A DNA stretch of 64,000 nt from an uncultured Lactococcus sp. (GTDB lineage Bacteria; Bacillota; Bacilli; Lactobacillales; Streptococcaceae). The translations under genes and the position numbers were made by a program. Positions within the stretch are counted from its first letter, which is position 1; the number at the start of each line of letters is the position of its first letter. The notes beneath the pieces were generated by a model that saw only the letters and a program-made list of their open reading frames with translations, ran no database searches and had not been told where the DNA came from. Location of the stretch: assembly GCF_934191625.1 (NCBI RefSeq), contig NZ_CAKPUG010000004.1:62001-126000 (forward strand). The letters are read 5' to 3'. Shown piece by piece: positions 7,650 through 16,350 of the stretch.

Positions 7650-7708
7650 TAAAAAAAGCCCGCTGGAACGGGCTTAGGTAAATGATTTATTCTATCTAAA
7701 TTATACCA
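7650..7708 (-). ncRNA. Candidate leftward small RNA (about 44 nt)
   Basis: Reverse-strand TGGTATAAT (7708-7700) is followed by hairpin AAGCCCG/CGGGCTT (7675-7656) and seven T. It is the second such unit in 170 bases, just upstream of the late regulator gene. It would run against any rightward transcript entering that gene. Confidence 0.4.
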
Positions 7709-7727
7709 CAAAAGGAGAGCTTGATAC

Positions 7728-8147
7728 ATGGCAGATAAGTTAGATAGACTGATTAAAGATTATGTTACTGGTAATCTAGATAAACAAATTCAATCAAGAA
7801 TAAATACAATCACATTTAAAATAAAGTATAAAAGTAAGCCGGATAACTTAGGAATCAGAACTGCTTATAAAGGTGTCTCAGAACAGGAGAGTAAACTTTT
7901 ATTACAAGAGCGGATAGATAAGGAAATTGCTGAAGATACTTTATTGAATGAATTAAAGCAACATAAGAGTACTTTGGATTTGTGGTGGCCGTCAGAAGAT
8001 GAGCTGGCAAAGAGGGCATTGTATATCTATTACAAGAACAAATGGACATGGAATGGAGTTGCAATAGAAATAGGCTCTGATCGTTCAACTATTCTTAGGA
8101 GGATAGATAAGCTTAAAGCAAGAGTAAGTCCGTATATTATTTGGTGA
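7728..8147 (+). CDS. ArpU/RinA-like late transcription regulator
   Basis: A 139-residue basic protein. The last 60 residues hold a sigma-region-4-like helix-turn-helix (NKWTWNGVAIEIGSDRSTILRRIDKL). This layout, just before the packaging genes, matches the ArpU/RinA-type regulators that switch on late genes of Gram-positive siphophages. RBS AAAGGAG. The family call rests on position and the C-terminal helix-turn-helix. Confidence 0.65.
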   Translation: MADKLDRLIKDYVTGNLDKQIQSRINTITFKIKYKSKPDNLGIRTAYKGVSEQESKLLLQERIDKEIAEDTLLNELKQHKSTLDLWWPSEDELAKRALYIYYKNKWTWNGVAIEIGSDRSTILRRIDKLKARVSPYIIW

Positions 8148-8294
8148 ATAAAACTAATTCGAAATGTATGCGACTTTTGTGCGACAAATTTGCGACTTTT
8201 ACACTAGATTTTAATGCGATAATGGTAATATAAATAATTCAACAAAACACAACAACGTTCGGATGAATAAAGAGTGCTGAAATTATTCATAAGT

Positions 8295-8367
8295 AACTGA
8301 CATGGTCTAAGTGGTAAGACACTACACTTTTAATGTAGAGACGCGAGTTCGAATCTCGCTGTGGTTA
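8295..8367 (+). tRNA. tRNA-Lys(TTT)-like gene with a bulged acceptor stem
   Basis: All cloverleaf parts are present: D stem GTCT/AGAC with GG in the loop, anticodon stem CTACA/TGTAG with loop CTTTTAA (anticodon TTT at 8329-8331), a 4-base variable loop, T stem GCGAG/CTCGC with loop TTCGAAT, and A as discriminator. The acceptor 5' strand has eight bases (AACTGACA) against seven (TGTGGTT), so one G bulges or two pairs fail. No CCA is encoded. It may be a phage tRNA or a tRNA-like RNA. Confidence 0.6.
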
Positions 8368-8454
8368 TAGCAGGTACTAACAGGATAGATATCTGACTAA
8401 GATACGAAGTAAATTTCCTTGTGTTTAATGACATGGTATTCCTGAGCCATACTG

Positions 8455-8483
8455 AAGCTATCATAATATTGATAGCTTTTTTG
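8455..8483 (+). terminator. Intrinsic terminator before the HNH gene
   Basis: Stem AAGCTATC (8455-8462) and GATAGCTT (8471-8478) followed by a T run. It would end the early and tRNA transcript before the packaging genes. Confidence 0.7.
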
Positions 8484-8503
8484 TTTAGAGAGTGAGGATA
8501 GTT

Positions 8504-9007
8504 ATGCCAATTACTGGTAGATGTCGTGAAATACATTGCCATGCTATGGTTATTAGACCGCTTCATTATTGTAAGCAACATGCGGATAAAGAAGAAGCAT
8601 ACCAACAAAGTAGAATGCAATGGTCTGAACGTGATAACAAAAAGAGGTTCAAAGACTATGATCGCAAACGAAATGCTGATCCAAGTAAATCTGAACAACA
8701 TGGTTTCTATCAGAAGAAGCAATGGAAAAGCTTAAGAGCAGTAGCACTAAGGCGTGATAACTTTCTCTGCCAATACTGCCTCAATTATAAGCGGATCAGA
8801 GAAGGAAGCATAGGCGATCACATAGTTCCGTATGAAGTAGAGCCAGCTAACAAGCTGAACTTGGATAACATTGCGACATGCTGCTACTCTTGTCATACTA
8901 AAAAAACAAAATGGGAACAAATATATTATGGTACAGGATATGGGAACAAATTAAAAGCTGTAATTCCTATCAGAAATATCAAAGATTTACCTGATTTTCA
9001 AAAATAA
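8504..9007 (+). CDS. HNH endonuclease (packaging-associated)
   Basis: About 167 residues. An N-terminal Cys/His cluster (GRCREIHCHAMV and HYCKQH) is followed by the HNH nuclease: FLCQYCLNYKR, the GDHIVPYE box, and NIATCCYSCHTKK with paired cysteines for structural zinc. HNH proteins beside the terminase help cut cos DNA in many siphophages. ATG at 8504 is preferred to GTG at 8492 because GAGGAT gives the right spacing. The small terminase subunit follows. Confidence 0.88.
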   Translation: MPITGRCREIHCHAMVIRPLHYCKQHADKEEAYQQSRMQWSERDNKKRFKDYDRKRNADPSKSEQHGFYQKKQWKSLRAVALRRDNFLCQYCLNYKRIREGSIGDHIVPYEVEPANKLNLDNIATCCYSCHTKKTKWEQIYYGTGYGNKLKAVIPIRNIKDLPDFQK

Positions 9008-9145
9008 TCTTGTAAAAAAAGTTAAATACCCTCCCCCTATGCTTTATTTAGGGAAACCACACACATAGGTGTTTTCTTATGATAAAGACCATTTTTAAAA
9101 ATTTTCAATAAGGGGGGCTACCTTGGAAAAAGAAAGGAGAAACTT
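9008..9145. other. Probable cos/packaging region
   Basis: A 138-base gap between the HNH and small terminase genes with a C-rich block (about 9030-9040), short repeats around ACACACATAGG, and a G-rich block (about 9112-9119). Cos sites lie at this place in HNH-type siphophages. Inferred from position only. Confidence 0.35.
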
Positions 9146-9601
9146 TTGGCCAAAAGAAGTTTTAATAAGGTTAATGGTGGACATTTAAGCTATCAACCAC
9201 CAGACCACCTTGGGCGTACTGCAAAGCATATTTGGCGTAAAGTAGTCCTTTTTTTAGAAACACAAAAGCCTGTAGAAAGAATTGACCAAACTCTAGTAGA
9301 GATGTATTGTACGCAGTACGAAATATATAGAAATGCATATAATCATCTAAAAGAGAATGGCGAAGTACAGAAAATATTTAAACCGGTACAAGATAATATG
9401 GGGAATATTATTGACACTTCTTTTCAAGGATTCAAAAGAAATCCAATGACACAGATTTATTCTGATTCAATCAAAAATCTTACAAAAATCGGTTCTGAGT
9501 TAGGATTATCTCCAAAATCAAGGTCTGAACTAATGGAACTGAATATGCAAAAAGATGATAACGAAGATGATGGAATGGAGGCCTTCTTTGATGAAGATTG
9601 A
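9146..9601 (+). CDS. terS: Terminase small subunit (P27-like)
   Basis: A 151-residue DNA-recognition subunit of the packaging motor. LSYQPPDHLGRTAKHIWRKVV (split here as LSYQPPDHLGR and IWRKVV) and NPMTQIYSDSIKNLTKIG are typical of the P27 family. It ends in an acidic tail. TTG at 9146 is used because AAAGGAG gives six-base spacing. Its end overlaps the large-subunit start by 11 bases. Confidence 0.88.
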   Translation: MAKRSFNKVNGGHLSYQPPDHLGRTAKHIWRKVVLFLETQKPVERIDQTLVEMYCTQYEIYRNAYNHLKENGEVQKIFKPVQDNMGNIIDTSFQGFKRNPMTQIYSDSIKNLTKIGSELGLSPKSRSELMELNMQKDDNEDDGMEAFFDED

Positions 9602-11501
9602 TTTAACACAAACTCATGATGTCATAGGTACTTATCATACATTGAATTATGATGATATTCGAGCAATGTATCAAGATCCAGCTACTCAATATGCTTTTGA
9701 TGTTTTAGATGGTAAGTATACTACTGGATATTTAATGAAATTGGCTTGCTTTAGACATCTACAAGATTTAAAACGAATTGGTGGTGAAGATTTTCCGTTT
9801 AATTATGAAATAAAACATGTCAAAAGATTAATGAAATTCTCCAAAATGGCGCCCAATGTTGATACAATGGAACCCACTACGCTTATGGAATGGCAAAAAT
9901 TTATGTTGTCATTATTAATAGGCTGGAGGAATAAAGAAGGCGGTAAACGATTTAGTCGTGCAATTATTTCTGTAGGACGTGGGCAAGGTAAAACATACAT
10001 GCTGGCCATTTTAATGGCTTATTCATTTTTTGTAGAAAGTCGTGGTTTAAGTAACCAGGACTTTTTAGTTTCTTCTATTAATGCTAAACAGACAGGAAAG
10101 CTTTATGGATACCTTAAATCTATGATTAGTGTTTTGAGGACAGTAAATCCCTGGAAAAGCATTGCTGAGAAAACGGACCTAAGTTTGCAGGCAGACAAGA
10201 TTATTATGAGAAATCATAATAACGTCATACGTCCAATTTCTCACGAAGCAGGACAATATGATTCCTACCACTTTACGACTGCTATTTTTGATGAAATTGG
10301 TGAAGTTAAGAGTCGTGAAAAAATTTCTAAAATTGTATCTGGGCAAGTTAAAGTTCCCAACCGTCAATTTGTTCAAATTTCTACAGCTTATCCTGACCCT
10401 ACAGTTCCTTTTCATGAAGATGAGAAGATGTTGCAACAAGCAATGGAACAAGATTTTCTCAGAGACGCAGATACATATCTTTGCTTGATATGGTGTAATG
10501 ATAGTCTTGATGAAACATACAAACCAGAAACGTGGGTAAAATCAAATCCATTGCTAGATTTATCCTCTGAACATGATAATCTTATGCAAGGATTACTGGA
10601 TAAGCGTGATAATGATGTTCTTACGGGGGCTGTACATGATTTTCAGTGTAAAAATTTGAACATGTGGTTATCTTCTGATATTGACAGTTATTTAAATCTT
10701 GCTGATGTGGAAAAAGCAATTATCCCTGAATTTAATATCTATGGTAAACGGTGCTATGTAGGCATTGACTATTCGATGGCTTCAGATAATACTGCAATTG
10801 CCTTTATATATCCTTATCTCTCAAATAACGAACAAAATACATGGCATGTTGAGCAACATTCATTTGTACCATTTCAACAAGCAGGATCAATAGAAGCGAA
10901 AGAAAAGCAAGACGGTATCAATTATCGAGAACTTGAGAAAAAAGGTTTTTGTACAATAACAAGCCACCCTCAAGGGCTAATCAATGATGATGAAGTCTAT
11001 GAATGGATTGTAAATTATGTGGAAGATAATGCACTAGATATTATCTTTTTTGGCTACGATACTATGGGTGTAACGAAAGTTATTCAAATGCTTATTAATA
11101 ATACCGGCTTTAATTTACAACCTATACGCCAAAGAACAAGTGAATTAAAAGATCCTACTAAATTCTTACAAAAACTATTTGTAGAAGGTTCAATTACTAG
11201 ACTTGATGATAAAATCATGGAGAAATCACTACTCAATGCAGTTTTACGTGAAGATTCTATAGGGATACAAGTAAATAAGCGTAAAGCAACGTTAAAGATT
11301 GACGTTGTAGATGCGATTATTGATGCTTTATATCAAGGCATGTATCATTTTGAAGATTATGGTATAGCCAATGATAAAAGTTGGCAGGTGGAACATATGA
11401 CGCCAGAGCAAGTAAAAGAATGGGTCACAAGCCAAAAATCTGGATTATTAGATTTTGAAGAAGAAATAGATGATGATTGGGGATTTGATGAAGATTTTTA
11501 A
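9591..11501 (+). CDS. terL: Terminase large subunit
   Basis: A 636-residue packaging motor of the Terminase_1 type. The ATPase domain has Walker A SVGRGQGKTY and Walker B AIFDEIGE. The C-terminal RNase H-like nuclease shows acidic residues in YVGIDYSMASDNTA, FFGYDTMGV and VVDAIIDALYQ. ATG at 9591 has GGAGG upstream and overlaps the small subunit. A longer in-frame reading from 9555 has no ribosome binding site and duplicates small-subunit coding sequence. Confidence 0.93.
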   Translation: MKIDLTQTHDVIGTYHTLNYDDIRAMYQDPATQYAFDVLDGKYTTGYLMKLACFRHLQDLKRIGGEDFPFNYEIKHVKRLMKFSKMAPNVDTMEPTTLMEWQKFMLSLLIGWRNKEGGKRFSRAIISVGRGQGKTYMLAILMAYSFFVESRGLSNQDFLVSSINAKQTGKLYGYLKSMISVLRTVNPWKSIAEKTDLSLQADKIIMRNHNNVIRPISHEAGQYDSYHFTTAIFDEIGEVKSREKISKIVSGQVKVPNRQFVQISTAYPDPTVPFHEDEKMLQQAMEQDFLRDADTYLCLIWCNDSLDETYKPETWVKSNPLLDLSSEHDNLMQGLLDKRDNDVLTGAVHDFQCKNLNMWLSSDIDSYLNLADVEKAIIPEFNIYGKRCYVGIDYSMASDNTAIAFIYPYLSNNEQNTWHVEQHSFVPFQQAGSIEAKEKQDGINYRELEKKGFCTITSHPQGLINDDEVYEWIVNYVEDNALDIIFFGYDTMGVTKVIQMLINNTGFNLQPIRQRTSELKDPTKFLQKLFVEGSITRLDDKIMEKSLLNAVLREDSIGIQVNKRKATLKIDVVDAIIDALYQGMYHFEDYGIANDKSWQVEHMTPEQVKEWVTSQKSGLLDFEEEIDDDWGFDEDF

Positions 11502-11679
11502 AAATCTATTTTCATTAATTTGGAAAATATTTGATGTTTTGATGTTCATTGCTTTTGCAATAACTATTACAATAACAATGTTTATGTGGAACTTAACAGC
11601 TGGTGGGATTACTTTATCAGTTGTTTTTATATTGGCGGGTTTAGTTTCAGAATTTGTTGAGAAGAAGGGAGGTGATTAA
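11488..11679 (+). CDS. DUF1056-like small membrane protein
   Basis: Sixty-three residues with two predicted membrane helices (VLMFIAFAITITITMF and ITLSVVFILAGLVSE). Such short proteins between terminase and portal belong to DUF1056 in lactococcal and staphylococcal phages, role unknown. The start overlaps the terminase end by 14 bases. A longer start at 11470 is possible but lacks a better ribosome binding site. Confidence 0.65.
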   Translation: MKIFKNLFSLIWKIFDVLMFIAFAITITITMFMWNLTAGGITLSVVFILAGLVSEFVEKKGGD

Positions 11680-11681
11680 GG

Positions 11682-12848
11682 ATGCCACTTATTAACTTCT
11701 TTAATCAAACAAACGATCCACCAGAAAAGGGAAGTGTAAAAAATTACTTTCCTGATGGAAATGATGCTCAGATTATGGAGAGTTTGTTAGGAAATAGTAA
11801 CGAATGGGTGTCTGCTCATTCTGCATTAAGAAATTCGGATTTGTTTTCTATCATTCTGCAGCTTTCAAGTGACTTAGCAATCGTTAAAATCAATGCTGAT
11901 AAAAAAAGAAACCAAGGTATTATTGACAATCCAAGTACGAATGCAAGTAAGCATGGTTTTTGGCAATCTATGTTTGCCCAATTATTATTGGGAGGAGAAG
12001 CCTTTGCTTATAGATGGCGTAACCCTAATGGAGCTGATATTAAATGGGAATATCTGAGGCCTTCACAAGTTAATACATATTATTTTGAGTATGAAAATGG
12101 GATGTATTATAACATAACATTTGATGATCCTAAAATAAGTCCAATTTTACAAGCTCCACAAAGTGACTTAATTCATATAAGATTGCTATCAATAGACGGC
12201 GGTAAAACAGGTATAAGTCCACTCTATTCTTTAAGACGTGAATCCAAAATTCAAAAAGCTTCAGATAGACTCACTCTTAGCTCTCTAAATAGTTCTCTTA
12301 ATGTTCCTGGAGTACTTACAGTTAAGGGGGGAGGCCTTCTTAGTGATAATGAGAAAGCTTCTCGATCTCGTTCATTTATGAGACGTTCAAGAAGTGGAGG
12401 GCCAGTTGTATTAGATGATCTTGAAGAGTTTACATCTTTAGAAATAAAATCCAATGTTGCTCAACTACTTTCTCAAACGGATTGGACCTCCAAACAATTT
12501 GCAAAGGTATATGGTCTTCCAGATAGTTATATAGGAGGACAAGGAGACCAACAATCCTCAATTCAACAGATTAGTGGAATGTATGCCAGTGCCCTAAATC
12601 GTTATCTAAGGCCAGCTATTAGTGAATTAGAGTATAAGCTCAATGATCATATTAACGTAAATATGCGCCCAGCAATTGACCCTATGGGGGACAATTACTT
12701 ATCTACTATTAGCACGGCTACAAGATGGGGTGCATTGGCAGAAAATCAGGCGACATATGTGTTACAAGAAGCAGGTTATATCCCTAAGGATTTACCGGCT
12801 CCTGAAAACACCAATAAAAGAAAGGAGGTGAAAGATGACAGTAATTGA
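11682..12848 (+). CDS. Portal protein (HK97-type)
   Basis: A 388-residue portal forming the dodecameric ring through which DNA enters the head. Family segments seen: LRNSDLFSIILQLSSDLA, GFWQSMFAQLLLGGEAFAY, SPLYSLRRESKIQ, and the C-terminal SAIS-like AENQATYVLQEAGY. RBS GGAGGTGATTAAGG. The protease gene overlaps its last 14 bases. Confidence 0.92.
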   Translation: MPLINFFNQTNDPPEKGSVKNYFPDGNDAQIMESLLGNSNEWVSAHSALRNSDLFSIILQLSSDLAIVKINADKKRNQGIIDNPSTNASKHGFWQSMFAQLLLGGEAFAYRWRNPNGADIKWEYLRPSQVNTYYFEYENGMYYNITFDDPKISPILQAPQSDLIHIRLLSIDGGKTGISPLYSLRRESKIQKASDRLTLSSLNSSLNVPGVLTVKGGGLLSDNEKASRSRSFMRRSRSGGPVVLDDLEEFTSLEIKSNVAQLLSQTDWTSKQFAKVYGLPDSYIGGQGDQQSSIQQISGMYASALNRYLRPAISELEYKLNDHINVNMRPAIDPMGDNYLSTISTATRWGALAENQATYVLQEAGYIPKDLPAPENTNKRKEVKDDSN

Positions 12849-13542
12849 AATTAAAGGAGACATTGTCGATAGCAGTTACGGAATGATGTATGATTGGTTT
12901 GGACTTGATTATACAAGTCCATCTAAAGTTAACGATGCTTTAGCAAGTGCCCAAGATGAAGAAATTATTTTAAATATTGCTTCTAACGGTGGTGATGTAT
13001 TCGCAGCTTCTGAAATTTATAGTGCTGTAAAAATGAATGGAAAACCCGTTACTGTAAACATTCAAGGTTTAGCAGCTTCAGCGGCTTCAGTAATTGCAAT
13101 GGCAGGAGAAACGGTGAATATATCTCCAACGGCTCAAATAATGATTCATAAAGCTTGGTCACAACCAGCGGGCAATGCAGAAGATTTACAACATGAAGCA
13201 AACGTTTTAAATGGTGTAGATCAATCTATTGCAGCAGCCTATGAATTGAAAACAGGGATGAATCAAACAGATATTCTACAGTTAATGTCTAATGAAACTT
13301 GGCTTACTGCACAAGATGCAGTTGACAAAGGATTTGCGGATAATATTATGTTTGTGGATGCCAATAAACCTGTGTTCTCTAACTCAATTGGAAATATTCC
13401 AAGTGCTGATAAGCTTAATGAGTTCATGAATTTTATGAACTTTAAAAATCGCCATAATAAAACAAAAGCAGAACCAACTAAAGAAAACAAACAAAAAGTC
13501 AATTTACGTGATCGTAAGTTGGCTATTTTATTAGAAAAATAA
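12835..13542 (+). CDS. ClpP-like head maturation protease
   Basis: A 235-residue serine protease of the ClpP fold that cuts scaffold or capsid precursors. Catalytic Ser lies in GLAASAASVIAMAG and His in MIHKAWSQP; the Asp is likely in the helical segment near NVLNGVDQS. The C-terminal 40 residues are basic and could contact the capsid. AAAGGAGGTGAAAG precedes ATG. Confidence 0.9.
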   Translation: MTVIEIKGDIVDSSYGMMYDWFGLDYTSPSKVNDALASAQDEEIILNIASNGGDVFAASEIYSAVKMNGKPVTVNIQGLAASAASVIAMAGETVNISPTAQIMIHKAWSQPAGNAEDLQHEANVLNGVDQSIAAAYELKTGMNQTDILQLMSNETWLTAQDAVDKGFADNIMFVDANKPVFSNSIGNIPSADKLNEFMNFMNFKNRHNKTKAEPTKENKQKVNLRDRKLAILLEK

Positions 13543-13553
13543 AGGAGACTCAA

Positions 13554-14837
13554 ATGGGAGTTAAATTAACTGTAAATCAATTGAACGAGGCATGGATTGC
13601 TTCAGGAGACAAAGTAACAGATCTTAATGACAAAATCAATATGTCCCTCAATGATGAAAACTTTTCTGCAGAAGAAATGGTAACTTTGAAAAATCAACGT
13701 GATAATGAAAAAGCCCGTCGGGATGCACTCAAAGAACAACTTGTAGAAGCACAAGCAGAACAAGTTATAAATTTGCGTGAAGATAAAAAAGCACCGCTGA
13801 ATAAAAGTCAGAACGAACTTAAAGATAAATTCGTATCTGATTTTGTAAATATGGTTCGTAATCCTATGGCTTTTCTAAATACAGTCTCATCTAACGATGA
13901 TGGCGGAAGTGACGGTAGTGATAGTGCAGCCGGTCTTACTATTCCTCAAGACATTCGCACAATGATTAATACACTTGTTCGCCAATATGATTCATTGCAA
14001 CAATACGTACGTGTTGAAAATGTGACTACTGCAAGTGGTAGTCGTGTTTATGAAAAATGGACCGATGTGACACCGTTGACAGTAATGGATGCTGAAGACG
14101 GAACTATTCCAGATCTTGATAATCCACGTTTGACAATTATTAAATATTTGATTAAACGCTATGCAGGTGTTATTACAGCAACTAACACATTGCTTAAGGA
14201 TACTGCTGAGAATATTCTCAATTGGCTTTCTAGCTGGATTGCTAAAAAAGTAGTAGTTACTCGTAACCAAGCAATTATTGCTGTAATGGAGTCTGTACCA
14301 ACTAAACCAACAATTTCTAACTTTGATGATGTCATTACAATGATAAACACCTCTGTTGATCCAGCGATTGTTGCAACATCAACTCTTCTTACCAATCAAT
14401 CTGGATTAAATAAGATTTCACTTGTTAAAACTGCAGAAGGAAAGTATCTGCTTGAGCCTGATCCAACTAAACCCAACCAGTATCTTATCAAAGGGAAACG
14501 AGTAATCGTTGTCGCAGACCGTTGGCTACCTAATGGTGGTACTGCAAGTGTCCCAACTTATCCTCTTTATTATGGTGATATGTCACAAGCAATTACTTTA
14601 TTTGACCGTGAAAATATGTCATTACTCCCAACAAATATTGGTGCTGGTGCATTTGAAACAGATACAACTAAAATTCGTGTGATTGATCGTTTTGATGTTA
14701 AATCTACAGATTCAGAAGCCCTAGTAGCAGGATCATTTACTGAAATTGCTGATCAGATTGGTAATTTTACGGGTAATCAAACATCTACTACTACAACTAC
14801 TCAACCAACTACAACTACTACAACTGAAGCACAGTAA
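13554..14837 (+). CDS. Major capsid protein with Thr-rich C-terminal tail
   Basis: A 427-residue HK97-fold capsid protein. Residues 1-105 are charged and helical, the likely scaffold (delta) domain. The capsid fold follows (IPQDIRTMINTLVRQYDSLQ, and DVKSTDSEALVAGSF near the end). After the fold comes a Thr/Gln/Pro tail, STTTTTQPTTTTTTEAQ, with the same sequence as the end of the tail-tube protein. Such tails are natural substrates for O-glycosylation, and a glycosyltransferase-like gene follows after 15 bases. Confidence 0.92.
   Translation: MGVKLTVNQLNEAWIASGDKVTDLNDKINMSLNDENFSAEEMVTLKNQRDNEKARRDALKEQLVEAQAEQVINLREDKKAPLNKSQNELKDKFVSDFVNMVRNPMAFLNTVSSNDDGGSDGSDSAAGLTIPQDIRTMINTLVRQYDSLQQYVRVENVTTASGSRVYEKWTDVTPLTVMDAEDGTIPDLDNPRLTIIKYLIKRYAGVITATNTLLKDTAENILNWLSSWIAKKVVVTRNQAIIAVMESVPTKPTISNFDDVITMINTSVDPAIVATSTLLTNQSGLNKISLVKTAEGKYLLEPDPTKPNQYLIKGKRVIVVADRWLPNGGTASVPTYPLYYGDMSQAITLFDRENMSLLPTNIGAGAFETDTTKIRVIDRFDVKSTDSEALVAGSFTEIADQIGNFTGNQTSTTTTTQPTTTTTTEAQ
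14793..14837 (+). repeat. Thr-rich tail cassette in the capsid gene
   Basis: These 45 bases match 17876-17920 at 42 positions and encode the same 14 residues, so the cassette was copied between genes or kept alike by selection. It is a coding repeat, not a sequencing artefact, because the codons differ at synonymous positions. Confidence 0.8.
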
Positions 14838-14852
14838 CGAAAGGATAGAACG

Positions 14853-15719
14853 ATGAAATTTTTATTTGCTCAACCCGCGAAAAAGCGGTTTGTCTGGGAA
14901 CTGAGAACAGCAATTAAAAGCTTAGTAGACCTTGGGGTAGAAAAGAAAGACATCGTTCTTCTTTTTGCTCAAGAAGATGATTCAGTTGTTCAAGAATTTA
15001 GTGCTTGCGATGTTCATGTTTATTTAGATGATCGATTTGATAAATCTTATATTCCAAGCATTAAGCCGTTTTTATGGTGGAAATATCTTGAAGAAGATAT
15101 TGAACGTGAAAATGAGACTTACGTTTACCTTGATTCAGATACTGTTGTATTGGATCTTTCAGCTTTTAACCTTCGACCAACAAAAAGCCGCTGGTATTGC
15201 TCAGATACAGTAGGTTACTTAGGATATAGATATATTCAGAGTGTAACTCATGCAGAAGAAGTATTTGAGACAATGACTGATGCAATAAAAGTTCCTATAA
15301 AATGGATTGAGAGTATTGAAAAACAATCAGGAGGTGCACAATGGGTAATCAAAAATCCTAAGGCAGGTTATTGGCATGATGTATATGTGAACTCGATTGT
15401 ACTTTATAAGGCTATTGAACCTCTTGAAACTTCTCTTCAAAAATGGACAGCTGAGATGTGGGCTCAATTATGGACAATGTATCACTATGGCATTGATCCA
15501 AAAGTAAGTGACAAGTTAGACTTTGCATGGTCTATTGATGAAGAAATTGGCAGTAAGAAAATCATTCATAATGCCGGTGTTACTGATGACTCTACTCTCT
15601 TCTTTAAAGGTAAATATCAAGATACTCCACCATTGTCTGATTTAGCACAAAATTCAGGTAAAGTATCGGATATTTATGTGTCTAAAGTTAAGGAGGCAAA
15701 CTATGGTGGTAAAAGTTGA
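14853..15719 (+). CDS. Glycosyltransferase-like protein (GT-A, DXD) in the head module
   Basis: A 288-residue protein resembling GT8/GT32-type GT-A glycosyltransferases. An N-terminal Rossmann-like region (1-60) is followed by YVYLDSDTVVLD, with DSD at residues 94-96 as the metal and nucleotide-sugar binding motif. Further on are SGGAQWVIKNPKAGYW and a HNAGV box near the C-terminus. It lies between the capsid and connector genes, the place mycobacteriophages keep virion glycosyltransferases. Substrate inferred: Thr tails of capsid and tail-tube proteins. GAAAGGAT precedes ATG. Confidence 0.75.
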   Translation: MKFLFAQPAKKRFVWELRTAIKSLVDLGVEKKDIVLLFAQEDDSVVQEFSACDVHVYLDDRFDKSYIPSIKPFLWWKYLEEDIERENETYVYLDSDTVVLDLSAFNLRPTKSRWYCSDTVGYLGYRYIQSVTHAEEVFETMTDAIKVPIKWIESIEKQSGGAQWVIKNPKAGYWHDVYVNSIVLYKAIEPLETSLQKWTAEMWAQLWTMYHYGIDPKVSDKLDFAWSIDEEIGSKKIIHNAGVTDDSTLFFKGKYQDTPPLSDLAQNSGKVSDIYVSKVKEANYGGKS

Positions 15720-16023
15720 AAATCTTCTTGATCAGCTTGCTGAAGATGAAACTAGGAAAGCTCAGTTAGAATTTTATCTTAAGTCTGCAACAAGCTGGGT
15801 AAAAAACTCTATTACCTCTAAGGAAGAAGATGAAGATTTTTTTATTACAAAACAAGCAGAACCTCTTATGGATTTAGCTATATTAAGTTATGCTATGGAC
15901 CTATGGACGCATCGTTCAGAGAGAATGCCAGCGACCACAGCAGTAAGACATATGATTGGTCAATTACGTGGCTTATACTCCACTTGGAAAGAGGAGCAGG
16001 ATGAAGAAATTCAAACCCAATGA
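15703..16023 (+). CDS. Head-tail connector (gp6-like)
   Basis: A 106-residue adaptor expected to sit under the portal. Helical with DLAILSYAMDLWTHRSERMP, typical of the DNA-packaging or head-tail connector family. ATG at 15703 follows AAGGAGG and overlaps the glycosyltransferase end by 17 bases. The longer frame from 15676 lies inside that gene. Confidence 0.75.
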   Translation: MVVKVENLLDQLAEDETRKAQLEFYLKSATSWVKNSITSKEEDEDFFITKQAEPLMDLAILSYAMDLWTHRSERMPATTAVRHMIGQLRGLYSTWKEEQDEEIQTQ

Positions 16024-16348
16024 TCTTAATCGAAAATGTAAAATTGGTACTTTCAAGACAATTAAAACATCAACTGGAGGAAGTTTTAAATCTCTTGATT
16101 TAGATATGGCTAAAGAAATATGGTTCGGATTTAAAACACGAAGTCTATCCTTACAATATCAAATTCAAGGTACGGAAATAGCAGATACATTTGAAATTGT
16201 GGTTCGTCATAATCCTATTTTTACTAAAAAAATGGGGGTTCTTATAGATGAGACACTGTATGATATTAAAAATATTTCATCAGATGACTCTGCGTCAATA
16301 CAAAAATTTGACTTTCTGACTTTAAAAGAAAAAGTTACAGGGGCTTAA
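16001..16348 (+). CDS. Head closure / head-tail joining protein
   Basis: A 115-residue mostly beta protein of the SPP1 gp16 head-closure type: LNRKCKIGTFKTIKT at the start, AKEIWFGFKTRS in the middle, and YDIKNISSDDS near the end. GAGGAG precedes ATG at 16001, overlapping the connector gene. Confidence 0.75.
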   Translation: MKKFKPNDLNRKCKIGTFKTIKTSTGGSFKSLDLDMAKEIWFGFKTRSLSLQYQIQGTEIADTFEIVVRHNPIFTKKMGVLIDETLYDIKNISSDDSASIQKFDFLTLKEKVTGA

Positions 16349-16350
16349 CT

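Larger units (their letters stand above)
8148..8503. other. Non-coding stretch between late regulator and HNH gene
   Basis: No protein gene is seen. It holds the tRNA-Lys-like gene (8295-8367) and a terminator (8455-8483). The part 8160-8290 is AT-rich and is the probable place of the late promoter that the upstream regulator would act on, although no site stands out. Confidence 0.45.

Noticed and set aside
14784..14837. Thr-rich ends as assembly error or microsatellite noise
   Set aside because: Both copies are in frame, end in the same EAQ stop context, and differ only at synonymous positions.
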